A stretch of 64,000 bases of DNA from Ryuthela nishihirai (GCA_038380435.1 JAWZYU010000019.1:29289801-29353800), one strand, 5' to 3'; positions 34,108 through 46,276 are shown, counted from the stretch's first letter. Translations and numbers: made by a program. Notes: a model not told the origin generated them from the letters alone.

Positions 34108-36015
34108 TTAACGGCTAGAAGAATTACCATGACATAATCTTCACTTTCAATGACCTTACTATGTTTATCCCTCAGTCCTTTTATGTCAGTATGTATTTTC
34201 TACACAAAAAAAAAACACATTTACTGCCTGATAAAATTCTGTGTAGTTGATCTGTGAAGCTGCTTTCTCTTATAAGCTAAAATTCTAATCAGCTTTCAAC
34301 TGATCTCTTAACCGTTTATTAACTATCTCTAATGCTGTATGAACTAATAGAATGTTGATCCAGTTTATTCCTGCATTCCTTTCTTTTACAAATAAGCTCC
34401 ATTGTCTTTTACTTTAATGTTTTTTTCCTCTTCTTCTCTTTACACAGAAAAAATATTGTTGGTTTTATGAATAGGCTCTTAAAATTGATCCCACTCAGTT
34501 TCAAACAAACCGTGATTGTCATAAAGACTAAGTAAATTATCATCGAGGTGCCATACACAAATATAAATGTTTTCGTGTTTGGCATATCTAGGAGACGTTC
34601 CCCATTGATATCAATGTCAAATAGATCTATCACTCCTGCCCAAAGGGGGGCAGGGGGGCTCAGTCGGTAGCTCACCAGGCTCGTAATATGTAGTTCCTAG
34701 GTTCGAGTCCCATCTGGGTCAGCGTTGAGATTTATCTCCGCAAAACTCCCCGCCTTTGGTCAATAGGGGACACCGATGGTCTCGGAAAGACAGCCGTCCG
34801 TCGGATGGGACGTTAAGCCGTGGCCCCGTGTGCGGGAGAGCCATACCCTGTGCACGTTAAAGAACACGCTGGATGGCCTTGACGGGAGGCTACCATTTGT
34901 CTCCCAACAGCTGTTCCAGTGGGTCCTCTCTCCCAACTTTCTCTGAGCCTTCGGGATCCATGTGATCTGGCCATTTATCCATGGTGGGTTGGATTGTTTT
35001 ACCTCTGAGCGGCACTTTTTTTGCACATCTTTAATCCATTTTTTAATTTTAGTTGTAATTAATCATCACATTTAATGTATTCACATCCTAAAAGGTTCTC
35101 CCTGACTTTTCTACTGAAAAACAATGCTACACTTTTCAAGTGTTTGTTATCCTTTCTGAAAAGAGAAATTTTAGTATTTTTAAGCATCGGATCCTTACTT
35201 GTTCATCTAGTCCTTTACGTACTCAGAATGTCAAAGCCATAATGCTGAAATCCCTCTGTGACGACTTCAAGAATTTATTTTATATGTAGAGTTCTTACTT
35301 TCGAGAAAGTTGTGTAAAGAAAACGGTTTACTATAATTCTTAAAGAAACTAGGTGTTTTGAGAGAGGGTAGCTGTGGTGGTGGGGGGGGGAGGGGCTAAC
35401 ACCATCAGACGCTTGAAATATTTGCATACAAGGTTCAAAGACCCGTATCCCCACCCCTGTAAGTCACCAATGGTTATAAGAACTTCAAATGCCATAAGAC
35501 CTTTTAAGTGGATCTTTTTAAGAACGAGAACCAAAAAGGTAACTGATCAACTTGGGATATATTAATTTAGGATAAGCGAGGCGCCTATAAGTTTGGTTCA
35601 CGTACCTGCGACGGTCTCTAGCCAGATTACCCAACAGCTTTTATAAGGTATTTTGTTGTTAGTAATGCACAGCACACTAGAAAAATATAGGTAGAGTTTT
35701 CATTAACAGACAAAAGGCTCACCAAGGTAGCAAGTTAAGGATCATTAATCATGCTCAAAGCCATTAAACAGTATGATGGCTTTATATGGGTGAAACCAAG
35801 AAATCTGAAGTTAAACATTGCTCAGCAAAGTGGAAAGAACAAAAAAGTGGCCATAGACGACCAGATCAATACGCCAAAATGATGTGGCATTATTCGCCTT
35901 TCGTTACCTCCAGAACATCATATCTCCTTTAAAGGCACTACAGGAATTCAAAGAAAGGCATAAGGAATTATGCCTGGACTGTTCTATGCAGCATCGTAAG
36001 GAATTGGTAAAATCT
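34108..36015 (-). pseudogene. RTE-like LINE, copy 3, old and SINE-interrupted
   Basis: Diverged relative of 38190-40095. Shared minus-strand blocks, written as on +, include AGGAGACGTTCCCCATTG (34588), CTGAAAAGAGAAATTT (35155), GGCAAAGACCC-like GGTTCAAAGACCCGTATCCC (35431) and TTCTATGCAGCATCG (35982). It holds the 5' non-coding part, the endonuclease region and the start of the linker to RT. All frames are broken. The 3' side (reverse transcriptase) is missing beyond 34108. SINE-A (34647-35031) splits it at CCCAAAGG. Confidence 0.8.
34647..35031 (+). repeat. SINE-A with its 3' end inverted in place
   Basis: A normal + copy from GGCTCAGTCGGTAGCTCACC to CCATGGT at 34985. From 34986 to 35026 the last ~41 bases are present in reverse orientation (GGGTTGGATTGTTTTACCTC ... 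TTTGCAC) and nothing follows. It is inserted in LINE copy 3. Confidence 0.92.
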
Positions 36016-36039
36016 TTTTCCTATTCATTATAGTTTTTC

Positions 36040-36340
36040 TTCCCAGCTGTCTGTTGTTGCACTTCTATTAACTGACTGTTGCTCTTTCCTGCGTGGCTGC
36101 CTGCTATTGTTTTTCTGAGCTACCAGTTATTGCTTTTCTGCGCAGAAGCAATAACAGCAGCGCCTATTACTCCTTTTTTACGTAGCTGCCTGTTATTTTA
36201 AGAAACTGTTAATTTTTTTGTATGCAACTGCTTGTTATTGCTTTTCAGCTCAACTACCTATCATTCTTTCCGTTTTCTTTTATCGTTACTTTCTGTGCAT
36301 ATGCTTGTTACTGCTTTTTGGTTTCACTCGCAAGTAAACG
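36040..36340. repeat. minisatellite, ~30-bp unit, locus 1
   Basis: Degenerate units of the type GCTGCCTGTTATTGCTTTTC plus TGTGC (for example 36080-36130). The same unit forms the array at 42955-43170. Confidence 0.7.
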
Positions 36341-36520
36341 AATCCGAACTGCTCATACCAGAGTTATTAACATATTCATGTTTACAACCAGGCTCAGATA
36401 GAGGGAAGGAGCAGCGGGCCATTTGATTTTGGATGGCCTCAAATATATGGGTCATCGTAAAATCAGGTCAAATAAATGTATATAATGTGTAAACAGCAAA
36501 ACACTATAAATCATTTTTAC

Positions 36521-36521
36521 T

Positions 36522-36570
<49 letters not shown>

Positions 36571-39500
36571 AGCAGCCATGGGCTACGGAGGTCCAACCAG
36601 ACGGTGCAATTTAGTTCTCCAAGCAAGTCTATCCTGAGCTACATCTACTGCATCTGGCCACTGCACACCAATTCTAACAAGGTCCTGTTTGACATTGTCT
36701 GCCCACCGCATCCTAGGTCTCCCCTTCTTTCTGAGGCCTTTAGGCACACTGTTCATAACCCTATTCGCCAATCTATAATTATTCATACGGGCAACATGGC
36801 CAAACCAACGGAGTCTCTCTCTGCACAATATGTTGCTTAAAGGATGTTGCAAACTCCTTTGCCTAACCTCATCATTAGTTACAAAGTTAACCACCTAATG
36901 CCCAAGATACTGCATAAGCATCTGGAATCAAAAGCATCTAGTTTCCTGTTATCTTGTTTACAAAGTGTCCAAGTTTCACTATCATAACTAACCCTAGAAA
37001 GAACCAAACTATTATACAGTCTAATTTTAGTCTTTATGTGTATACGCCTATTTCTCCACGCTCTCCATAGGTTCTTAAAAGTCCCGGCTGCAATCCCTAT
37101 TCGTCTGTTAATCTCATACCGCACATCACCATTATCTGTTACATAGCTCCCAAGATAATTAAACTGTGACACCTGGTCAAGACTGCAACCATTCAGATTA
37201 ACTGAATCACAGCCTGCCTGACCAATTTTCATCACTTTAGTTTTCTCTCTGTTTATAACCAAACCTACTCTACTACCAGTCTCATCAACAGCTCGAATGA
37301 AAGAGTTCATCTCATCAACATCATTTGCCAAAAGGGCTAAATCATCAGCATAATCTAAATCAGAAATTTTCGTATCTCCAGCCCATTTATGGCCAAAATC
37401 TTTCCCTTGAAGTGAATTTCGCATAACATAATGAATAACCAAACTAATGGGAAAAGGAGACAAAATGCACCCTTGTCGAACACCAGAAGTAATGCTAAAC
37501 CAATTGCTACAAGCCTTACCAACTCTCACACACGACTCAGTGTTATTATAGAGAGCTTTCATTATGTTAACTAACTTGTCTGGTATACCATATGATCCCA
37601 CAATCAACCAGAAATTATGATGATCAACAGAGTCGAAAGCCTTTTTGAAATCAACAAAGCTAGCAACCAAAGGTTTCTGAAACTCTAAACATTTCTCAAG
37701 AATCTGCCTAAGTGAAAATATCTGATCCACACATCCCCTACCACTTCTGAATCCACATTTCTCATCACGCAATTGACTGTCAACCCGATTCTTAATTCTA
37801 TTAAGCACAATCATGGAAAGAACTTTACCTGGAAAAGAGAGTAGGCTAATACCCCTATAGTTATCACAAGAACTGCGATCACCTTTTTTGAAAATAGGGA
37901 TAACAATAGCTGTGGTAAAATCCTTAGGAACCATGCCTTTATCATAAAAGATATTCAGAATTTTAGTCATCCAAGTGGTAACCGAAACATTCCCAGCTCT
38001 AAGCATTTCGGTAGTAATTTCATCTACCCCTGGGGATTTATGTAGTTTAAGTTTAGAAATAGCCAAAATAACTTCAGATTGTGTTATAGGGCCAACATTA
38101 AAGCCACCAATGCATCTATCATCATTGCAAACAATGGGAGTAGAACTAACTACATTGTTTAGAACATCACTGAAATGCTCAGCCCACCTAGCCATGACAG
38201 AATCCTCACCTTCTATAACCTTACCTTGTTTATCCTTCATTCCTTGTATACCTGTCCGTTTTCTACCACACAAAACATTAACTATCTGGTACAGCTCTCT
38301 GCTGTTGTGCTGTCTAACTGCTTCATCGGCTTTGTCAGCCAAACCATCAAGCCAAAGATTCTTATCAGCAGCTAACTGATCTTTTACACGTTTATTAAGT
38401 TCTCTGTAATGCTTTCTATTAGTACTAGTAGGTTATTGATTAAGGACATTCCTGCAGTTCTTTCTTTCCGAAATAAGCTCAAGTGCCTTATCACTCAGAT
38501 AATTCTGTCTCTTCTGCTCCTTTTTTCCTAAAAGAGTACTGTTAGTGTCCAAAAAAGCCGGTTTAAAATGATCCGATTCTTCCTCAACTTCAGTAGTAAG
38601 CATACCATGACTGTCATAATGACTAAGTAACCTATCATGGTAAGCTTTGGCTATAATTGGGTCTTTCAGAGCTTCAGTATTAAAAGCAAATTTTTTAACC
38701 CTAGCACAACACTTTTTAAGTTTAAGTTGCAAGACACTTTTAACAAGGTAATGGTCAGATCCAATTTCAGCTCCCCTATATGCCCTGGTATTTCTAACAG
38801 AACTAGCCCATTTGCTGTTAATTAATATATAATCAATCATATTCCTATGCAGCCCATCAGGTGACACCCATGTGTACTTATGTATGTCGCGGTGTTTGTA
38901 ATATGTGTTAGTTATTCTGAAACCATTGAGTTTACTTACCTGTAGGAGACGTTGCCCATTGCCATTGCAGCTACCAATACCAAAAGGGCCAATCACCCCT
39001 CCCCAAAGGTCAGAGTCAGTACCAACTTGGCATTGAAGTCACCAAGAACAAGGGTAATATCTCCTTTCTTGACAGAATTCAAAATATCCTGAAGTTGTTC
39101 ATAAAACCTATCCTTGTCATCCTCATCGGCATCCTCAGTGGGGGCATAACAGCAGATAACATTCAGGTCTTTAACGCTTGTCTGAAATTTTGCTGTAAGA
39201 AACCTTTCATTAATGCACTCATATCCTAGAAGAGCATCACTAGCGTGTCTGCTGAGAAGCAGACCCACGCCTTGGTGATGCTTATTGTCGTCCCTCCCTG
39301 AAAAGAGAAATTTAAGATTATTTTTCAGAATCTGACCTTTATCTGTCCATCTGGTCTCTTGCAAGCCGAGAATATCTAAATTATAATGGTGGAATTCTTG
39401 TGTGAGGACGTCAAGAGAAAAAGCTCTGTGCAGAGTCCTCACATTCCAACTACCTATGGAGAGGAAATGGTTAGTGGGATGTTTAAAGAAACTATGTTTA

Positions 39501-40110
39501 TTGAGAGAGGGAATGCCGACAATATCAAACAGCCCCCTAATCGCAGACATGGGGCAAAGACCCGTTCCCCCACCACTAAAGGCTGAAGCCATCTACTGGA
39601 AGACTTCCTCCAATGTAGAATTTGACGATGCCTATAGAAGCAAAGAGTTCAGGTGCCTGCGATGACCTCTGCTCAGGATTATCCACCAGCTGATAAACAT
39701 ATCCTGTGAATCTATTCACTTGGGGCTGTCAACCCACAAACAAACAGAAAACACAGCGGAAGATTTTCCCTCCACAGAAGCCCACCAGTGCAGCAAAATC
39801 AGGATCCATAATCAAGCTCAGAGCCATATATCTGTCCAGTCCAGTGGGTTTGTATGGTCAGCACCAGGACCCTGTGTGGTTGACCACTCCTCAGCAGGGT
39901 AGAAAAAAAAGAAAAGTAGCCATAGTTCTCCAGATCAGTAGGCCACACTAATCTAGCAGCCCTCCCCTTCCGTTCACTTCCACAAGAGAGTATCTCTTTT
40001 GAAAGGTACTAACGGTCTGCACCACGAGAAGGCGGGGTCGGACATTAGGTGCTAGGCCTAGCCGGTTCTATGCATCATCACAGGGGATTGGTGCATAGCT
40101 CTCCTTCCAG
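36521..40110 (-). mobile_element. RTE-like LINE, copy 2, near full length
   Basis: A non-LTR retrotransposon reading right to left, about 3.6 kb. Order on minus: 5' non-coding (about 40110-39600), then apurinic-type endonuclease pieces 39592-38993 and 38996-38433. These show SIGSWNVRTLHRAF, DILGLQETRW, CYAPTEDADEDDKDRFYEQL, the catalytic GDFNAK, ITNTYYKHRDIHKYTWVSPD and GSDHYLVKSVL. The reverse transcriptase lies at 38342-36879 with FKKGDRSSCDNYRGISLL, FVDFKKAFDSVD, VRQGCILSP and the catalytic LDYADD. The C-terminal piece is at 36894-36583, ending KLHRLVGPP. Three single-base frameshifts (near 38995, 38432 and 36885) separate otherwise open pieces, so decay is slight. The 3' tail is a TCA/TGA microsatellite at 36521-36570, as in copy 1. 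The RTE assignment rests on the endonuclease style (like that of vertebrate CFDP2/BovB), the single-ORF plan and the TGA tail. Whether it still moves cannot be told; the frameshifts argue against it. Confidence 0.92.
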
Positions 40111-40257
40111 TGACTACCTAGCTACCATACGATTTAATACTTCTTTTAATAAACGACAGAAAATCTAATTTTTTAATGCATTTATTTAAATGTGTTCATA
40201 TATTTATATGGCTTTCGGAGTAGGGTGGTGACCAACATCCGTGGGACGGGTTGATGA

Positions 40258-40312
40258 CTCCTTCTTTTACCTCATTATTACTTACAAAGTCGAATCACCT
40301 AATGCCCAAGGG
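40258..40312 (-). pseudogene. RTE-like LINE fragment
   Basis: CTCCTTCTTTTACCTCATTA ... ACCTAATGCCCAAG matches 36855-36905 of copy 2 with several changes. It is only ~55 bp, directly followed by a SINE-A head. Confidence 0.8.
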
Positions 40313-41520
40313 GCGGGGTTGGCTCAGTCGGTAGCGGCCCTTTGGCGGGGGGGGGGGGGGGGGCTCAGTCGGTAGTACGCCAGGCTCGTAATCTGTAATT
40401 CCTAGGTTCGAGTCCCGCCTGGGTCAGCATTGAGATTTATCTCCGCAAAATTTCCCGCCCTGCCCACGGTCAGTAGGGGACACCGATGGGCTTGGAAAGG
40501 CCGTCGTCCATCGGATGGGACGTTAAGCCGTGGTCCCGTGTGTGTGTGAGCCATACCTATGCATGTTAAAGAACATGCTAGATGGCCTTGAAGGGAGGCT
40601 ACTATCTGTCTCCCAACAGCTGTTCCAGTGGGCCTCCTCCTCCCCCAACCAGGGGCGGGGGTGGCTCAGTCGGTAGCGCGCCAGGCTCGTAATCTGTAGT
40701 TCCCAGGTTCGAGTCCCAGCTGGGTCAGCGTTGAGATTTATCTCCGCAAAAATTCCCCGCCCTACCCACGGTCAGTAGGGGACACCGATGGGCTTGGAAA
40801 GGCCGCCGTCCGTCGGATGGGACGTTAAGCCGTGGCCCCGTGTGCGGGAGAGACATACCCTGTGCACGTTAAAGAACACGCTGGATGGCCTTGACGGGAG
40901 GCTACCATCTGTCTCCCAACAGCTGTTCCAGTGGGTCCCCTCCCCCAACCTTCTCTGAGCCTTCGGGGTCCATGTGACCTGGCCATTTAGCCCATGGTGT
41001 GCAAAAAAGTGCCGCTCAGAGGTAAAACAACCCAACCCAACCTCCCCCAACCTTCTCTCAGCCTTCGAGGTCCATGAGAACTGGCCATTTAGCCCATGGT
41101 GTGCAAAAAAAGTGCCGCTCAAAGGTAAAACAACCCAACCCAACAACCCATGTCTATGGTTATCGCAGGCCCCATCTCACCTCTCAGGTTCGAGTCCCAG
41201 CTGGGTCAGCGTTGAGATTTATCTCCGCAAAATTTCCCCACCCTGCCCACGGTCAGTAGGGGACACCGCTGGGCTTGGAAAGGCCGCCGTCCGTCGGATG
41301 GGACGTTAAGCCGTGGCCCCGTGTGCGGGAGAGCCATACCCTGTGCACGTTAAAGAACACGCTGGATGGCCTTGACGGGAGGCTACCATCTGTCTCCCAA
41401 CAGCTGTTCCAGTGGGTCCCCTCCCCCAATCTTCTCTGAGCCTTCGGGGTCCATGTGACCTGGCCATTTAGCCCATGGTGTGCAAAAAAGTGCCGCTCAG
41501 AGGTAAAACAACCCAAACAA
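40313..41520 (+). repeat. tandem cluster of SINE-A copies
   Basis: All on +. A 34-bp head stub (40313-40346) is followed by a G-run at about 40347-40363. A copy missing its 3' end covers 40364-40652, joined directly to a complete copy at 40653-41041. A tail-only piece lies at 41042-41146. A copy starting at the B box (CAGGTTCGAGTCCCAGCTGG) runs 41186-41520. Copies are close in sequence. The arrangement looks like unequal exchange or repeated insertion at the same A/C-rich tails. Confidence 0.93.
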
Positions 41521-42497
41521 CCCAACATCTCACCTCTCTCAGCTTGCAATCTTGCATACAACCCTGCAGATAAAGGAACAGACTTCACCTAAATAACACG
41601 GATATAGAAAACCTAGAGAATCCGAGGAGAAAATTGACCAAAGCGTAGAAACAACAATAGAAAAAATTAAAAAATTAAAAAACCGGGGATTGTTCCGGAC
41701 CGCACACTGAGGTTGTTAATTTTCCTTTAGTATGCAATGAAACTTTGCCACGCCAAGAAAGAATTTTTTTTTTATTTTTTTGCTTGGCCTCGCCTTTAGC
41801 TATTAAGGACACTCCTTAATTAAAAACCAGAATAGAAGGAAAAACTAATTTATTCTAGTTTAACAATTTTTACATTTCGTTAAAGTAATAAAACTTGCTA
41901 AATGAATAAAAATTACGGTTCATTATAAGTAGCGCTGTTTCTGAAACCCCTAGGGGTAAAGCCTAATTGTGGAGGCGAAAAACATACTTGTATACATATA
42001 TATGCATAGAAAGAAAGAGAACAATTTATATTTTCTTAAAATAATTACTTTCTGAAAGTATAAAGGAAACGTCGTTTTCTTTGGTATAAGTTAGCGAGTA
42101 TTGCAAAATATTTTCAGAGTAAACAAAAAAAAAATTTTTTTTAGTAAAAACAATTTTTTTCGAAAACAACAAAAAGAGGGAAATGTCTAAATTCGAAATA
42201 TTAATGTATATTCTATTTAACTTGTGAAAGTGATAACCATAAGAAATATTTAAATCAAGATTAAAGCACTTCAAAAGTTACCTGCAATTTGGAAGCCAGA
42301 TATAAATACTTTAGCAGATGAAGTAAATCTTATTCTTCATATCATTTAGACTGGTGTTCATGATCCATTAATCGGTTATGAACACGTTTTTGCTTTTTTT
42401 TCCTGACTGTGTATTGTTATCTCAATATATTGCGCCACCCTTCCACGTCGCATCATGTTCCTGTAATCCTGTGTTTATCTATTTGTATGTCTTTCTA
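41521..42497. other. AT-rich sequence
   Basis: No feature recognised over about 1 kb. Confidence 0.5.
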
Positions 42498-42703
42498 GCC
42501 GTCCCATGGCCGAGTGGTTAGTGCGCTTGGCTAGTCATCTAAGGGACCTGGGTTCGAGCCCCGGGTAAGGCATGGATGTATGTGTCGTTTTTCTGCTGAG
42601 GTCCTGCCATCCTCACAGATCTTCTACTGTGGTATATAAACTGACAGGCTCCTGTCAGACCTCTGTGGCAAGCAGCTGCTTGAGGGGGTTATTATTTTTT
42701 ATT
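42498..42703 (+). repeat. SINE-B, intact with TSD
   Basis: Complete: GCCGTCCCATGGCCGAGTGG head, B box GGTTCGAGCCCC at about 42551, end GCTGCTTGAGGGGG and TTATT-type tail. Flanked by the 12-bp duplication TATGTCTTTCTA at 42486-42497 and 42704-42715. Confidence 0.95.
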
Positions 42704-42954
42704 TATGTCTTTCTATCAGTACGCTTTGTTTTTGAGCAGACTTCCATGATCTATATGTATGTTTCGTACATGAGTTACCCATCTGCGTTTTGTCATCTGT
42801 AATTAACGTGCTTTATATGTTTGATGTTTTTCTGGCAAACCATTTTCTCCTTTACTTATATGTCTGTTTTCATACCTGTATTTTTCGTTTCTCGTTGTTT
42901 GAGCGCTATGTCTAACTTCCTGTCTTTTGATGCAACTATCTATTGTTGTCGAAA

Positions 42955-43170
42955 GTTGCTTGTTGATTTTCTGCGCAGCTGCCTGCCATTGCTTTTCTGT
43001 GAAGTTGCCTGCTATTTCTTTCTCTGTAGCTGCCTGTTATTGTTCTTCTGTGCAGATACTAGTTACTGCTTCTCTGTGCAATTGTTGTCATTGCTTTTTT
43101 TGTGCAGCCACTTGTTGCTTTCACCATCAGCTGAATGTTACTACATTTCTGTATAGTTTCCTATTATTGC
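42955..43170. repeat. minisatellite, ~30-bp unit, locus 2
   Basis: About seven units of the type CAGCTGCCTGCCATTGCTTT plus TCTGTG. Same unit and strand as 36040-36340. Confidence 0.75.
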
Positions 43171-43499
43171 TCAGTCACTCTTATATTTGTCACTCCTATT
43201 TTATTTCCCCCCTATTTTCTCATACATTATTTTATGCATGTATTAATTTATTATGCAGTGAAGCTGAAATATAAGTTCCATATATTATATCTAGTAGCCA
43301 ATTGTCTGCCAAATTTTTTAAGTAACGAAGCCAAATTTAGAGTAATAACAGTTTCGTGGAAATATAGATTGCTAATTAGGTTCATGTCTGTGTTGGGAAA
43401 GGAACAACATCCTTGCACTAGATCCTAATGTCAATGAAGCGAAAAAAAACGAATTATTAATTGTGCATTATATAATAATTGTAATTGCAATATATTAAT
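43171..43499. other. AT-rich sequence
   Basis: Nothing recognised. Confidence 0.5.
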
Positions 43500-43720
43500 T
43501 GCAATTGAAAAAAATAGGGGGGAATGATTGACTGAAAAAAGGAAATAAAGGGGAGAGGATGGGGAAGAGACTGGATTTCTGATGCAGTGTAAAATTTTCT
43601 CCTCCATTTTAGAAATTTTAAAAATGTCATGAAAAGTGAGTGAAATATGCGTAATTTTAATAATTTTTGTTCCCATTAACCTTACTATCACCCTCAGAGG
43701 ACCTTCTAGCATGGCCTACT
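43500..43720 (-). repeat. dispersed repeat R1, copy 3
   Basis: Antisense blocks: GTAATTTTAATAATTTTTGT, CCCATTAACCTTACTATCAC and AGAGACTGGATTTCTGATGC, the last matching CAGTCTCTTTCC near 57717. Confidence 0.55.
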
Positions 43721-43769
43721 TGTTCTCCTCCTATTTCCGGCCATGTTCAGTCATAATATAGTTATTTTT

Positions 43770-43905
43770 AAGCCCATCGGTGTCCCCTACTGACCGTGGG
43801 CATGACGGAACGTTTACTGAAGATAAATAACACTGGACCAGGTGGGACTCGAACCTGGGAACTGCAGATTACGAGCCTGGCGCACTGCCAAAGGAGCCAT
43901 CCCTT
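43770..43905 (-). repeat. SINE-A head half
   Basis: AAGCCCATCGGTGTCCCCTA through GGTGGGACTCGAACCTGGGA (B box) to GAGCCTGGCGCACTGCC. The 3' half is absent. Confidence 0.85.
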
Positions 43906-44089
43906 GCCTCTACGAGACTCAGTGGGCCACTGCTTGGTGACATATGGAGCTTTCCTCAACACCACCCAGAGTGTTGGAAGCATATCGAGGTTTCTAAGGG
44001 AGCGGGCGCAGTTTAGTACAAGGAAGTCCCTCTTAATGCATGTGCAGTTCATCAACTCTATTATACTATAATTTAAACCTCCACACCTC
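43906..44089. other. sequence of unknown origin
   Basis: Less AT-rich than average (GGGCCACTGCTTGGTGACAT). Open on both strands for about 90 codons including the SINE; not recognised. Confidence 0.35.
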
Positions 44090-44240
44090 TTGAATCAAGG
44101 GCCAGGAGAAGAAGTGCCTCTTTTCTCTATGGTAGATTCTCTCCTGTAGGGTGTTCTTTAACGTGCAAATCACTCTAGCACACAGGGCAGGGTTTAATGT
44201 CTCATCCGATGGACGGCTGTCTTTACAAAGATATTGGGTG
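44090..44240 (-). repeat. SINE central-domain fragment
   Basis: Antisense GTGTTCTTTAACGTGCAAAT and AATGTCTCATCCGATGGACG match the conserved central block, but flanking bases differ from SINE-A. It may be a related family sharing that block. Confidence 0.55.
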
Positions 44241-45042
44241 TTCACCAAAGATAGTGCTGGCAAAAATTCAAGTTTTTTTTTCAATCTCAAATTTCAGTTT
44301 GTTTCTTAAATGCTGGCGCACTAAAGAAACAAACCTGATGTGCCATCAATCAAGCCAATTATTCTCCACCTACTAATGTTAAAAGAACTATCTCCCTATG
44401 AGCATGTGCAATGGCAAAAGTTCGCAATTTACAATACAATTGCAAAAGAAGTTGAGCCAACAACTTCTTTCACTAAAGCCTGTGGATTCCGTACGTTCTG
44501 ATTTTCATTTCAAACAATTTGAATTCTCATCCTTTACTTCTTAAGATTTAATCGTCATTTTCTCCTTTTTCAACCTAAATGTTTCTAGCATTAGCAATTA
44601 GTTTTAAAAGTCAAGTTCCTACGCTAAAGTAAAAAGTTTGAAATCCTATTTAAAACTTTCTAAATTTTGCGTTGCATTGAAAATCGACTTAAAAGTAAAG
44701 CAGCAAATGTAGCTTAACGCTTTGTCGATTTAATTGATGTTGAATGCTGTTAGTTGGTCTATCCAGCAATGCAATTAAAACATTTCGTTCATTAATAGAA
44801 CCTGTTAAAGCATTAACCGTAGGAAAAGAGAATATTGGTGATGGTGGGCACCATACCGCTTCAGAAAATATTCACTACACTCACAAATAACGCGATTTTT
44901 CTTTTCATTTTGCTTTTGCCAATTCATCAATCTTTTTTAGTCACCTACGATTAGATTAAATTGTAACCCGAGTTTCATTTTAAGTCATAATGAGTCTTTT
45001 TTTAAAAAAAAGAAAGTACTGAAATGTGTTTAAAATAAAATG
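44241..45042. other. AT-rich sequence
   Basis: Nothing recognised. Confidence 0.5.
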
Positions 45043-45105
45043 GGTTGTTTATTTTTTTTCCTCTGTGTGGCACTTTTTTTGCACACAATGGGCTAAATGG
45101 CCTAA
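45043..45105 (-). repeat. SINE-A tail fragment
   Basis: GGGTTGTTTATTTTTTTTCC to CACACAATGGGCTAAATGGC only. Confidence 0.8.
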
Positions 45106-45154
45106 AGTAAAATGGAAAAGGTAAATAAAATGTATTACGTCTCGAACGATAAAG

Positions 45155-45505
45155 TTGGATTGTGTTGTTTTACCTCTGAGCTGCACTTCTTTTGCTCCCA
45201 ATGGATTAAATGGCCAGGTCACAAGTACCCCTAGGGCTCAGAGAAGGTTGGGAGGAGAAGATCCAGTGGAAATCTGTTGGGAAGCAGATGGTAGTTTCCG
45301 TCAAAGCTATCTGTCCGGCGTGATCTTTAATGTATCTGGGTATGACTCTCCCGCACACAGAGTCACAGCTAAACGTTACGTACGATGCACGGCGGACTTT
45401 CCAAGCCCATCGGTGTTTCCCTCTGACCAAGGGCAGGGCAGGGAGTTTTGGGGAGATAAATCTCAACGCTGGCCCAGACGGGACTCGAACTCGGGAACTG
45501 CTCGA
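45155..45505 (-). repeat. SINE-A, lacks A box
   Basis: Antisense from GGATTGTGTTGTTTTACCTC to the B box (GGGACTCGAACTCGGG) and stops at CTGCTCGAATC. Confidence 0.85.
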
Positions 45506-45946
45506 ATCATAAAGAAAATGGGATAAATTACAGTAAGAATCTGAAGTAGCAAAACTTCTCAGCATTGGTGACCAGCAAGATTTTCTGTCAAAAAATAAAA
45601 AAAATTGCTCCAGAAAGGTTCGCGTGAAGCTTTCTTCTCTTGGATAAATGGAAAGCTCATGTGCAGTTGGTTCCTTTAATTCAATTTTTTGGGGTGTAAG
45701 CTTATAGACACCCAAACATACAAACTTTCTTCTTCATGTATTAGATTACTGTGCCACTCAAAAAAGGAAACCCACTCTTTAAGCATCTCAGAAAAATTTA
45801 GATCTTTAATACTGTCACTCGAAAGGAACCAGAGTCCACTTCAGTTCAAGGGCATCCATAATTCCTTTAAACTTTCACAGACTGTAGCTGTCCTACACAA
45901 GAGACCAAGGCTTTAACGCCCATTCTGACAGACGTTGACCTTTCCA
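45506..45946. other. sequence without recognised feature
   Basis: Nothing recognised. Confidence 0.5.
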
Positions 45947-46157
45947 TAATAATAAATAAAAATAAATACTCCCTCAAGCAGCTGCTTGCCACAGAGGTCT
46001 GACAGGAGCCTGTCAGTTTATATGCCACAGTAGAAGATCTGAGAGGATGGCAGGACCTCAGCAGAAAACAACACGAACATCCATGCCTTACCCAGGGCTC
46101 GAACCCAGGTCCCGTAGATCAGTAGCCAAGCGCGCTAACCACTCGGCCACGGGATAA
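45947..46157 (-). repeat. SINE-B, full length
   Basis: Antisense: AAATAAAT-type tail at 45949, 3' end at 45972, B box GGGCTCGAACCC at about 46097, and head CACTCGGCCACGGGA at 46140-46155. Confidence 0.93.
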
Positions 46158-46276
46158 CATCCTGAAATTTTATATCACCGATTCCAGGAAAAGAGCCATC
46201 GGAGAAAATATTAATAATGATGGGAAACTATAAACATAAGTATAGAATCTGATCGTTTCATACTCGTGTGATACGA

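Noticed and set aside
40653..41520. Repeated open frames in SINE-A copies as a protein family
   Set aside because: The same frames recur in every SINE-A copy on either strand; they are non-coding retroposons with pol III boxes.
42498..42570. Functional tRNA genes at SINE heads
   Set aside because: A and B boxes are present, but acceptor stems do not pair and SINE bodies follow without a terminator at the tRNA end.
43768..44071. Opposed 91-95-codon frames as a gene
   Set aside because: Half of each frame is SINE-A sequence; the remainder is unrecognised.
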